In this document: piece by piece, positions 56,248 through 64,000 of the stretch | Position numbering within the stretch: the first letter of the stretch is position 1 | Layout: each line of letters opens with the position of its first letter | Source of the DNA: Alphaproteobacteria bacterium | GTDB taxonomy: Bacteria > Pseudomonadota > Alphaproteobacteria > Micavibrionales > Micavibrionaceae | Reading direction: 5' to 3' | Length of the DNA: 64,000 bases | Assembly: GCA_030427385.1 (NCBI GenBank) | Contig: JAUHWR010000001.1 | Coordinates: 620,001-684,000, forward strand | Position numbers and translations under genes: made by a program | The notes under the pieces: generated by a model | The model's database searches: none | What the model was told of the DNA's origin: nothing | What the model saw: only the letters and a program-made list of their open reading frames with translations

Positions 56248-57554
56248 CGAATAACACAGAATTTATGGATGAACTGAATGCCGCAGTGAAAGCAAAACCA
56301 CGAGAAGGCAGTTTATTATTGTTATTTACGATATTCTTTTTATTTTTATTTCTGCTGATTTGGGCGTCTTTTTCGGAAATTGAAGAATTGTCACGCGGGC
56401 AGGGGCAGGTTGTACCATCTGCAGAAATTCAAGTGGTGCAATCGCTGGAAGGGGGGATTGTTCAAGAAATTTTGGTGGCAGAAGGTGATCGCGTAGACAA
56501 AGATCAGGTCTTGGTGCGTCTGTCAGATGTTTTTTTTGCGAGTGAGGAACGCGGGACGGAGGCGCGTTTTAATGGGCTTCAATTACGCAAAAGCAGGTTA
56601 GAAGCGGAAATTGCGGGGGTTGCGTATGAAGCCCCCCAAGAATTATCAGAAAAATCACCGGATTTGGCACAGAATGAAATTGCGTTATACGGATCACGCT
56701 TAGCGGAATACCAAAATCAACAAGGAATTTTAAAAGATAAAATTGCCTCAATAACCTCACGCATCTCAGAAGCACAGAGTGAGGCATCCAGATATGAGAG
56801 TAGCCGTGCCTCATTGCAAAAAGAGTTGGAGATAACGCGTAAAATGGTCGCGCAACGCGCTGTACCTGAGATGGAAAAGCTACGCTTGGAGCGTGAAGTT
56901 AGTGATGCAAGTGGCCGTGCACGCGAAGCGCGACAAAAGGCAGAGGGGTTTAAAGCTGAATTAAGTGCAACGGAGAGTGAATTAAAAGATCAGCGCGATC
57001 AATTTCGCTCAAAAGCATTGCAAGAGTTGAACGAGGTGCAAACGCAGCTTGGCGCTTTAGAGGAAAACCTGACCTCCATTGGTGATCGCGTTTATCGCAC
57101 TGAAGTGCGTGCTCCGGTTGCGGGGATTGTAGATAAAATTAGCATTAAAACCAAAGGCGGTATTTTGGAGCCCGCGCAACCGATTGCTGAGATTGTGCCA
57201 TTGGGAAATGATTTAAAAATTATTGCGAATGTATCGCCCAATGATATTGCCTTTTTAAAGCCCGGACAGGATGTGAGTGTTAAAATCAGCGCCTATGATC
57301 CGCAACGTTTTGGTAGTTTGAAAGGCACTTTAAAACGTATCAGCGCCAATTCAGTAAAAGATAATGATGGAAATGTTTTTTTTGAAGTGGAAGTGCATAC
57401 GGATAAAAATTATCTTGGGGCAGATTCCAATCCATTACCCATCAGTGCAGGGATGGTTGCCAATATCGAAATTATTACCGGAAAACGTACCATCATGGAG
57501 TATTTACTCAAGCCGATTTTACGTGCGCGTTCAGTGGCATTAACGGAGCGATAA
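56244..57554 (+). CDS. Type I secretion membrane fusion protein (HlyD/LapC type)
   Basis: The 436-residue protein has one N-terminal membrane helix (about residues 25-45), a biotinyl-lipoyl-like half motif (VVQSLEGGIVQEILVAEGDRV), a long periplasmic coiled coil (about 120-275) and the closing lipoyl half with VRAPVAGIVDKISIKTKGGI, the HlyD signature. It links the ABC transporter and TolC-type channel. Its stop overlaps the cyclase start by one base (TAATG). Confidence 0.92.
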   Translation: MTNNTEFMDELNAAVKAKPREGSLLLLFTIFFLFLFLLIWASFSEIEELSRGQGQVVPSAEIQVVQSLEGGIVQEILVAEGDRVDKDQVLVRLSDVFFASEERGTEARFNGLQLRKSRLEAEIAGVAYEAPQELSEKSPDLAQNEIALYGSRLAEYQNQQGILKDKIASITSRISEAQSEASRYESSRASLQKELEITRKMVAQRAVPEMEKLRLEREVSDASGRAREARQKAEGFKAELSATESELKDQRDQFRSKALQELNEVQTQLGALEENLTSIGDRVYRTEVRAPVAGIVDKISIKTKGGILEPAQPIAEIVPLGNDLKIIANVSPNDIAFLKPGQDVSVKISAYDPQRFGSLKGTLKRISANSVKDNDGNVFFEVEVHTDKNYLGADSNPLPISAGMVANIEIITGKRTIMEYLLKPILRARSVALTER

Positions 57555-59803
57555 TGATAAAGCTTTTTACAAATCGCTGGATGCACTTTGGATTATTGTT
57601 TTTTATTCTGGTCAGCGCGGTTTTATTGAGCGGGTCTGAATATGAATTCCGCCAGCGTCTGCAATATTCTGTATTTGATCAATATAACCGCCTGTTGCCT
57701 CGTGAAAAAAGCGATCAAGTGGTAATTATTGATCTTGATGAGGAATCAATTCAAAAAATAGGGCAATGGCCATGGCCGCGAACAATTGTGGCAGACATGG
57801 TGTCCAATTTGCATGATATCGGTGCCAAAGTGATTGCATTTGATATGGTCTTCGCCGAAGCGGACCGGACATCTCCATTATTTATTGCTCAAAATAATGC
57901 ATCAAATATTCCGCAGGATCTGCAAGAGCGTCTGTTATCAATGCCCAGTCACGATGATATTTTTGCAAATGCCATAAAGCAGGCGGGAAATGTTGTTACG
58001 GGTTTTACGCGCGCGCGGGCAGAAGATACTTACCGAAAACCAAAGCTGCATAGACAAGTGCGAATCAAGAAAGATGATAAAACTCACTTTCTCAAAAGTT
58101 TGTTTTTCATGAGCGGGTCAGCATCAAACTTACCGGAAATATCGAATGCAGCGGCGGGGAATGGAAGTTTTACCGCCGAGCCGGACATAGATGGCATTAT
58201 CCGCAAGGTATCGCCCTTGATTAATTATTCACAAACCGGAAAGCGCGCAGAAGGGGAAATATATTCAATGCTGGGTGTGGAAGCATTACGCGTTGCCTAT
58301 GATCCAAAAGGTTTTGCCAAGATTGTATTTAATGAAGATGCCAGTGCATTTGAAACATTATTTGATTTAAATATAGCCGATAAATTTAATATCCCAATCG
58401 ATCAGGATGGAAAATTGTGGGTATATTATCGTCATATAGGCGATGAAGAATATATTCCCGCATGGAAAATATTGGATCATAAGCAAGATGTTGCGAATTT
58501 AGTTAAAGATAAAATTGTGTTCATTGGAACAAGTGCAGAAGGCTTGCGCGATATACGCTCTACGCCGCTAGATATTTTTGTGCCGGGGGTCGAGGTGCAT
58601 GTCAACTTTGTGGAGCAAATATTACAGGATAAATTTTTGCTGCGCCCCGCCATTATGGTACAGGCGGAAGGCCTGTTGATTTTAATGATCGGGCTGGGGA
58701 TCATTTTATTAGCTCCATTTATAGGAATGGGCACGATGGTCTTCATTTCTTTAATTACAATATGCGGCTTGTTTTATGGGTCTTGGTTTGCCTATGCCAG
58801 CCATGGTATCTTGCTTGATCCCGTTTTTGCCAGCGGTGCGTTGTTATTAATTACATTTGTATCATCGCTTTTTTCCTATCTGCGGAGCGAGATTGAACGT
58901 AAGCAGGTACGTCAGGCATTTGGATTATATGTGTCTCCTGACTTTATGGAAGAGCTGGCGGCTAACCCGGATAAATTGAAATTGGGAGGGGAGGTTAAAG
59001 ACTTAACCGTTCTGTTTTCTGACATTCGTAGCTTCACAACAATTTCAGAATCTTTATCACCAGAGCAATTAATCCAGCTCATGAATGATTTTTTAACACC
59101 AATGTCGGATCTGGTGATGAAAAATCGTGGGACGATTGATAAATATATGGGCGATGCAATGATGGCATTTTGGAATGCACCCTTAGATGACCCGGATCAC
59201 GCGCGCCATGCATGTTATGCAGCTTTAAAAATGAATGAAGCGCTTAAGCCGATTAATGAGGCCGTGCAAAAACAATGCGAACAAGAAAACCGCCCCTTTG
59301 TACCATTGCAAGCAGGGATAGGTATCAATACCGGCCCCTGTTCAGTGGGAAATATGGGATCAAAACAACGCTTTGCTTATTCCGCTTTGGGGGATGCTGT
59401 TAATTTAGCATCACGATTAGAGGGACAGACAAAAACATATGGCACAAACATCTTACTTGGGGAGGCAACTGCAAAATGTGTTGAGGATTTCGCTTTATTG
59501 GAATTGGATTTAATTCGCGTGAAGGGAAAGAACGAGCCTGTAAGGGTATTTACTATTTTGGGGGATGAGAAAAAAGGTCAAAGCGCGGCCTTTAAATCTT
59601 GGCAAAAAGAGCATAATGAGATGCTTGAGGCATATCGCAGCGGCAATTTTGTTGCGGCGGAAAATATTTTACTTCATGCGAAGGAGCGCGCCCACCTGGA
59701 TTTGATGGATTATTACGTAATGATGATGACAAGAATTGTTAGTTATCAAAAACAACACCCCGGAGCCGATTGGCGCGGGGTGCATGTGGCGGATAGTAAG
59801 TAA
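57554..59803 (+). CDS. CHASE2-domain class III adenylate/guanylate cyclase
   Basis: The 749-residue protein begins with a membrane helix, then a periplasmic CHASE2 sensor (about residues 30-350; VVIIDLDEESIQKIGQWPWPR). Three membrane helices (about 370-440) and a class III cyclase domain (about 470-660) follow. Metal-binding aspartates lie in FSDIRSFT and in KYMGDAMMAFW. Product (cAMP or cGMP) cannot be fixed from the motifs I can see. Such CHASE2-cyclases sense extracellular signals and raise cyclic nucleotide. The one-base overlap with the secretion adaptor makes it part of the type I operon, which suggests that export and signalling are coupled. The last codons carry a terminator for the convergent gene. 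Confidence 0.92.
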   Translation: MIKLFTNRWMHFGLLFFILVSAVLLSGSEYEFRQRLQYSVFDQYNRLLPREKSDQVVIIDLDEESIQKIGQWPWPRTIVADMVSNLHDIGAKVIAFDMVFAEADRTSPLFIAQNNASNIPQDLQERLLSMPSHDDIFANAIKQAGNVVTGFTRARAEDTYRKPKLHRQVRIKKDDKTHFLKSLFFMSGSASNLPEISNAAAGNGSFTAEPDIDGIIRKVSPLINYSQTGKRAEGEIYSMLGVEALRVAYDPKGFAKIVFNEDASAFETLFDLNIADKFNIPIDQDGKLWVYYRHIGDEEYIPAWKILDHKQDVANLVKDKIVFIGTSAEGLRDIRSTPLDIFVPGVEVHVNFVEQILQDKFLLRPAIMVQAEGLLILMIGLGIILLAPFIGMGTMVFISLITICGLFYGSWFAYASHGILLDPVFASGALLLITFVSSLFSYLRSEIERKQVRQAFGLYVSPDFMEELAANPDKLKLGGEVKDLTVLFSDIRSFTTISESLSPEQLIQLMNDFLTPMSDLVMKNRGTIDKYMGDAMMAFWNAPLDDPDHARHACYAALKMNEALKPINEAVQKQCEQENRPFVPLQAGIGINTGPCSVGNMGSKQRFAYSALGDAVNLASRLEGQTKTYGTNILLGEATAKCVEDFALLELDLIRVKGKNEPVRVFTILGDEKKGQSAAFKSWQKEHNEMLEAYRSGNFVAAENILLHAKERAHLDLMDYYVMMMTRIVSYQKQHPGADWRGVHVADSK
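59756..59782 (-). terminator. Candidate terminator of FecR/FG-GAP gene inside cyclase 3' end
   Basis: CACCCCG (59756-59762) pairs with CGGGGTG (59776-59782) over a 13-base loop. On the minus strand the stem is followed by TTGTTTTTG. It lies 33 bases past the stop of the minus-strand gene at 59815. Confidence 0.5.
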
Positions 59804-59814
59804 AAAAACTTATA

Positions 59815-62800
59815 TCATAAAGATATTGTAATATCTCTGTCTACTAATAGAGTATATCCGCCGAAATTCAGGTCGTAATATCCGTTTGTATTTGTATCTG
59901 TACCACCTTCTCCTGTGAAACCTAGCGAGCTAAAATTCACATTAGATCCGTCTTCAAAAATTTGTAGTGTGTTTCCAGCGCCTGTTGACACAATTTTCAG
60001 AGTGTTATTTCCGCTTTCTTGAAGTAATTCGAACAGATTTGCACGATCTAATATCAATGTCTGTGTGTTATTCATGTAAATCTCTTCAATATTGGAAATA
60101 CTCATTCCCGCAGGTCCCGTATTCGTAAAATCAAGAGTTCCGTTTGAATCTGTAAGGTATAATTTATCAATCCCGCCGCCACCATCGATGGTTTTATGGC
60201 TTGCTCCTGCCGATCCGACCCTTAATGAGATTGTGTCATTTCCATTTCCGGCTGAGACAGAAATATCAAAGAATGAATCGCCTCTGATAATGTTGGCTTG
60301 ATCATTGCCTAGTAGGGCTTGACCATTTGCCGTCGCATTCAAAACATTGGCGGTAATGCTGCCATCTTCGGTATCACCGTCCATGACGACATTTTCCGTT
60401 TCCGTGCCAAAAACAATCTTTATAGCGCCATCTGCTGCGCCGCCATTTATATCAGAATCCGGTGCGCCGATTGCTAGATCATCAAGACCGTCACCGTTTA
60501 CATCGCCCACACTGGCGAGTTCAATTGCGCCAGAGGTGTTTTGCCAGCTAAATTTTACGCCTTCGGTCGCGGGGATGGCGCCTAATGTTAACGTAAAGCT
60601 TAAATCCATGGTGCTGGCCATTGTGCCTTCTTGTCCATAAATCACAAAAATTTCGCTATCCGTCCCATTCGATGTCGAAAGAGCGATATCATCAATGCCA
60701 TCACCATTAAAATCGTTGAGCATGGCTGCGCCGTTTAATTCCCATCCTGCGCGGCTGTCATAAAATGTCGTGGCAATACCTGTCAGGTTTGTTCCGCTGA
60801 CAAAATGCACTTGATCACCGAAAATGGCGCTATGTGAAGATATTAACAGATCGCTATGTCCATCCCGGTTAAAGTCAGACCCGCCGAAAACTTCTCTCCC
60901 AAACTCAGTCAGACCTGCCGTTACATTGGGGGATGCCATTAAATCTGAACCATTAAATGCACCGCCATCATCCCCGTACATATAATAAAACTGATTATTT
61001 AATGTACCCACCACAATATCCGCAAAACCATCATTATTAAGGTCGCCTGCTGAGGCAATTGTGATTGCTAAAAAATTGCCACCGATCGAAATATTATTAA
61101 ACCCAGTGGCAGTATCTAAAGTACCACCATTGATTAAATTATTCGCGCCATAGCCGATTAAAAAGCCACCTTGTCCGCCGTCATCAAGATCAGCAGTGAA
61201 AGCAAAGTCTGAAAATCCATCACCATTAATATCACCAAGCAAGACAACATCACTACCTGCATGCGCTTCGGAAACGCCAGAGCTTCCGAAGGACATTAGT
61301 GAATCAGTGGCGATATAATCTTTTTGTGTTAAATTTTGGCCATTGAAGAGGGTGATTTGCCCATCGCCATTTTCAAAGAAGTTATTATTGGGTGTGCCGA
61401 CGATGAAATCAATTGTCCCGTTGCCATCAATGTCGCCGCCTGCTGAAATTGTGACATCGTTATTCAGGTCGCCGCCATAAACGCCAATTGAATTTAAACC
61501 AAAACGTGTGACGTTTCCGGTCGTTGTTTTAAATACATGCACGCCGCCATCTCTTGCCGTAAAGGCAAGATCGGCTTTTCCGTCACCGTCTATATCGCCC
61601 AATCCGGCAATTCCGTATCCAATACCGCCATTGGATAAGAACGGTAGATTAATACCGATGGAAGAAAAAATTGTATTATCACCTAAGTTAATCCCAGCAT
61701 CAAAAGCAGGCGTGCCCGGCGTTCCCAATCCAGTGTTTGTCCCTGTGCCGTCATTATTGCCGCCCGCAATTACTCTGGGAGGTGGCTGTGTATTTAAAGT
61801 GTTGTTATTATTCGTAGTTGTATTTTCTGCTTGTGGGGACGTGGCTGGTGGCCGTGTAGTTTGCGTTAAGGCGGCTTGCCCTGCCGGTGTTTGTCCAGGT
61901 GCGTTTAAAGTTGCCGCATTCGTTCCGCTTTGCGGAGAAAGACTATTTAAATCAGGGTTACCTAGCTTGCTTTCTAATCCCGTCGCGGGGGATGGTGGTG
62001 ATGTTTTTACGTTGCCGTCACTGTCGCTTTGTCCTTCTTGGGCGGATGACGTATCGCCATCATCTTGCTGTGTTTCATTTACTTGAACGTCTTCGTTTGA
62101 TTTAGGCTCGCTTGATCTATTATCTGATATGGTGTCGTTAATGGCACTAAATAGAGAGCCTGACACACCACTGACGGAGCCAAATTTCTGGTTCATTTGG
62201 ACGGCGTCTAATGTGCCTACGTTAACCATCTCTGTATTTAAGCTGCTTAGTTTTACGGTTTCAAATTGTGTTGATAAAATGGATTCGCCCACCGAATTTC
62301 TAACGACAATTGCGCCTTCAATTACGGTAATTTCACTATCGCTGCCGTCTGATGTAATTTTACCGGCGATAATGGTGCCGCGGATACCAATGGATCCAAC
62401 CGGTGTTTCAATTTCGACATCGTCCGGATCATCACGACCGATCACGCCACTGGTAAAGACAAAAACACCACGTAGTAGAGAGAAGTTTGTTGTGCCTTCG
62501 GATGTCGCCGGGTCAAATACATATTCATCTATCGCAAGACGTGCATCTTCAGATACGGCAAACTCTGTTTCATCAATAAATATGATATTGACGGCGCCAT
62601 CAGCGCTGGTTTCAATAATATCACCTTCATAAATTGGTGTGCCAAGAGTTACCGTTTCCACGCTGCCATCCGTGCGGGTAACAGTTGCTTCACCGCTTAC
62701 TTCTTTGGCCGCGCCGACGGGACTGACATCATTCATGCTGCCTGATTGGGCAAATTGTGGATTATGAGCAAAAGAATTAACCAATTGAGGGGTGAGGGCA

Positions 62801-63021
62801 TTACCGGACTCAGACATAATCGTTGGCGGCGTATCAAGGGCAAAGTAGTTTTCCACAATAATGCTGTCGCCGTTATCTAATGTAAGAACTAAATCTGCTC
62901 CATCACGTGTGATGTCAGAATTGGATATAAACGCATTATCCGCCAGCGTGATATCACCATTGTCAGCTTGATATAGCTGAGTGTTTCCTGCCTCGTTATT
63001 TGTAAATTCTGTCTGAACCAT
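59815..63021 (-). CDS. Large FecR-domain and FG-GAP (beta-propeller) protein, putative type I secretion substrate
   Basis: The 1068-residue protein has no Sec signal. Order: an N-terminal segment with ITRDGADLVLTLDNGDSIIV (about 35-57); a FecR-like domain (about 108-245; IYEGDIIETSADGAVNIIFI, ETPVGSIGIRGT); a low-complexity Ser/Asn/Thr/Pro linker (about 300-440); seven D-x-[DN]-x-D-G FG-GAP units (for example GDIDGDGKADLAF, GDINGDGFSDFAF, DFNGDGIDDIALS), enough for a seven-bladed integrin-like propeller; and a C-terminal region with one RTX-like GNGNDTISL. I start at the ATG at 63021 (GGGGAT 6 bases upstream). It converges on the type I operon, 11 bases away. Adhesin or extracellular sensor ligand is inferred. 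Confidence 0.82.
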   Translation of the reverse strand: MVQTEFTNNEAGNTQLYQADNGDITLADNAFISNSDITRDGADLVLTLDNGDSIIVENYFALDTPPTIMSESGNALTPQLVNSFAHNPQFAQSGSMNDVSPVGAAKEVSGEATVTRTDGSVETVTLGTPIYEGDIIETSADGAVNIIFIDETEFAVSEDARLAIDEYVFDPATSEGTTNFSLLRGVFVFTSGVIGRDDPDDVEIETPVGSIGIRGTIIAGKITSDGSDSEITVIEGAIVVRNSVGESILSTQFETVKLSSLNTEMVNVGTLDAVQMNQKFGSVSGVSGSLFSAINDTISDNRSSEPKSNEDVQVNETQQDDGDTSSAQEGQSDSDGNVKTSPPSPATGLESKLGNPDLNSLSPQSGTNAATLNAPGQTPAGQAALTQTTRPPATSPQAENTTTNNNNTLNTQPPPRVIAGGNNDGTGTNTGLGTPGTPAFDAGINLGDNTIFSSIGINLPFLSNGGIGYGIAGLGDIDGDGKADLAFTARDGGVHVFKTTTGNVTRFGLNSIGVYGGDLNNDVTISAGGDIDGNGTIDFIVGTPNNNFFENGDGQITLFNGQNLTQKDYIATDSLMSFGSSGVSEAHAGSDVVLLGDINGDGFSDFAFTADLDDGGQGGFLIGYGANNLINGGTLDTATGFNNISIGGNFLAITIASAGDLNNDGFADIVVGTLNNQFYYMYGDDGGAFNGSDLMASPNVTAGLTEFGREVFGGSDFNRDGHSDLLISSHSAIFGDQVHFVSGTNLTGIATTFYDSRAGWELNGAAMLNDFNGDGIDDIALSTSNGTDSEIFVIYGQEGTMASTMDLSFTLTLGAIPATEGVKFSWQNTSGAIELASVGDVNGDGLDDLAIGAPDSDINGGAADGAIKIVFGTETENVVMDGDTEDGSITANVLNATANGQALLGNDQANIIRGDSFFDISVSAGNGNDTISLRVGSAGASHKTIDGGGGIDKLYLTDSNGTLDFTNTGPAGMSISNIEEIYMNNTQTLILDRANLFELLQESGNNTLKIVSTGAGNTLQIFEDGSNVNFSSLGFTGEGGTDTNTNGYYDLNFGGYTLLVDRDITISL

Positions 63022-63109
63022 TTTAAATCCCCTGTAACCCTGTAAAAATCCCAATAGCTACAATTTTATGGTAAATTTAGTTAATATGTCGTAAGCAAAA
63101 TATAAAATT

Positions 63110-64000
63110 TTATGCAGTTTTTAGATTGTCCCATGATTTCAATAGCTTAATGACTTCATCTTCTGCCATCGGTTTTGCGAAATAATACCCTTGGGCGCGA
63201 TCACAGCCAAGGAATTTTAATGTATCAACTTCTTCTTTATTTTCTACGCCTTCAGCAACAATGTTCATTTTAAGGTTTTTACCCAGACCGATAATTGAGC
63301 GGATAAGTTCTATATTTTTTTCATTTTTAAACATATCGACAACAAAGCTACGATCAATTTTTAGGATGTCTATCGGAAAGGAGTGCAGGTAACTAAGCGA
63401 GGAGTAACCAGTACCAAAATCATCTATGGCAATATGCATCCCGGCTTTTTGGCACATTTCGAGCGTTTCACGCGCTGTTTCCGGTTGTTGCATCAATATG
63501 CGTTCTGTAATTTCAAGAATAAGTTGATTGGCCGCGACATCAGTTTTGCTGAGTGTGTTATAGACGTTTTCAACAAAGTCCTCGGTAGCAAAGTCGGTGC
63601 TGGAGAAGTTAACGCTCATCGTGAGGCAATCTTTCCAGCCTGTCTTATGCTCAATACGTTTCAAGCCCTTGCAGGCTTCATTTAGCGCCCATAAACTAGC
63701 CTTGACGATTAGTCCGGTTTCTTCTGCGATGGGAATAAACACATCCGGTGGTATAAAACCTCGTTCAGGATGATTCCAGCGCATTAAGGCTTCGAAGCCG
63801 GTTATGTCATTGGACTTCATATCAATTATTGGTTGATAAAATAGCGCGAGTTCACCATGATCTAATGCTTCCTTGAATTCATTCGCAATTTTCAAGCTTT
63901 CTACGGCATCTTGTTCCAAGGCAAATTCACGTTCAACTTCTTCAGGTGAGGGAAAGCCTTTCTTGTCACTAATCTCATCAATGCGGGCAAGTGTGTCGCG
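63110..64000 (-). CDS. EAL-domain cyclic-di-GMP phosphodiesterase, truncated by window edge
   Basis: The frame runs unbroken to the window end at 64000, so the N-terminal part is missing; a TTG at 63919 is not a convincing start. The visible 296 residues contain a complete EAL domain with LFYQPIIDMKSNDITGFEALMRW (EAL motif as E-A-L), SVNFSSTDF, LEITERILM, IAIDDFGTGYSSLSYLHSFPID, LKIDRSFV and IVAEGVENKEE. The metal- and substrate-binding residues look intact, so hydrolysis of c-di-GMP is likely. An upstream linker (R-D-T-L-A-R-I-D and on) suggests a preceding domain such as GGDEF or PAS. It follows the FecR/FG-GAP gene on the same strand order. Confidence 0.88.
   Translation of the reverse strand, partial: RDTLARIDEISDKKGFPSPEEVEREFALEQDAVESLKIANEFKEALDHGELALFYQPIIDMKSNDITGFEALMRWNHPERGFIPPDVFIPIAEETGLIVKASLWALNEACKGLKRIEHKTGWKDCLTMSVNFSSTDFATEDFVENVYNTLSKTDVAANQLILEITERILMQQPETARETLEMCQKAGMHIAIDDFGTGYSSLSYLHSFPIDILKIDRSFVVDMFKNEKNIELIRSIIGLGKNLKMNIVAEGVENKEEVDTLKFLGCDRAQGYYFAKPMAEDEVIKLLKSWDNLKTA

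Noticed and set aside
61508-62632. Antisense open frames opposite the FecR/FG-GAP gene (up to 192 aa)
   Set aside because: They arise from the biased codon use of the repeat-rich gene, are Pro/Val/Ser-rich, and show no ribosome site.
59815-63021. FecR protein as a TonB-system regulator
   Set aside because: No TonB receptor or ECF sigma gene nearby, no membrane segment, and the long propeller region points to an exported protein.

Overview
The window is a gene-dense stretch of the chromosome of a low-GC Gram-negative bacterium, most likely an alphaproteobacterium. Support: FtsZ ends in the alphaproteobacterial C-terminal peptide ([10 protein letters not shown]); the transhydrogenase is split into PntA1/PntA2/PntB; a GAAC-N7-GAAC LexA-type box lies upstream of a Y-family polymerase gene; several promoters resemble EcfG (general stress response) sites; there is a Rickettsia 17-kDa-antigen-like lipoprotein. 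MurE carries the DNPR motif for meso-diaminopimelate. I cannot name the genus. No CRISPR array, insertion sequence, tRNA or rRNA was seen.

Layout. 1-2.9 kb: ftsZ, a small unknown gene and an XRE regulator, all on the minus strand. 2.9-3.35 kb: a probable terminated small RNA, then a promoter overlapped by 10-bp-phased CCAT repeats (MraZ operator). 3.35-17.6 kb: the division and cell wall cluster mraZ-rsmH-ftsL-ftsI-murE-murF-mraY-[YqjD-like]-[YqjE-like]-murD-ftsW-murG-(TRIC-like, opposite strand)-murC. 17.6-22.1 kb: a minus-strand block between murC and murB with a DUF421 protein, three 23-24-residue membrane peptides, an RTX protein carrying a TraB/Tiki-like domain, a four-helix-type membrane protein and a CBS-pair protein. 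murB follows. ftsQ and ddl are absent, and ftsA is 40 kb from ftsZ.

23-25 kb: three secreted EF-hand proteins. 25-30.6 kb: one tightly overlapped operon of beta-carbonic anhydrase, PRTase-like protein, GNAT, carB and upp, which reads as bicarbonate supply plus pyrimidine precursor synthesis and uracil salvage. 30.7-39.5 kb: an esterase-fold protein with Ala at the nucleophile site, a lipoprotein, an avidin-like gene coupled to an unknown gene, the Y-family polymerase, a CheY-like/unknown pair, a zincin-fold protein without its histidines, pdxH, a 17-kDa-antigen lipoprotein and a large unknown gene. 39.7-47.9 kb: fabI, an acyltransferase, ftsA, ligA, two alpha/beta hydrolases and small genes. 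48-51.1 kb: pntA1-pntA2-pntB.

51.2-64 kb: a type I secretion module. It holds a TolC-like protein, an MscS channel, a LapB-type ABC transporter, a HlyD/LapC-type adaptor and a CHASE2-adenylate/guanylate cyclase in one overlapping operon. Convergent to it is a 1068-residue FecR-domain protein with seven FG-GAP repeats, the likely substrate. An EAL-domain protein that runs off the window edge follows. The RTX/Tiki-like protein at 18-20 kb could be a second substrate.

A recurring GGAAC-N17/18-GTTT promoter precedes four transcription units (YqjD/YqjE-like pair, two membrane-peptide units, one EF-hand gene). It suggests that much of the accessory content is an envelope or general stress regulon scattered around the cell-wall genes.
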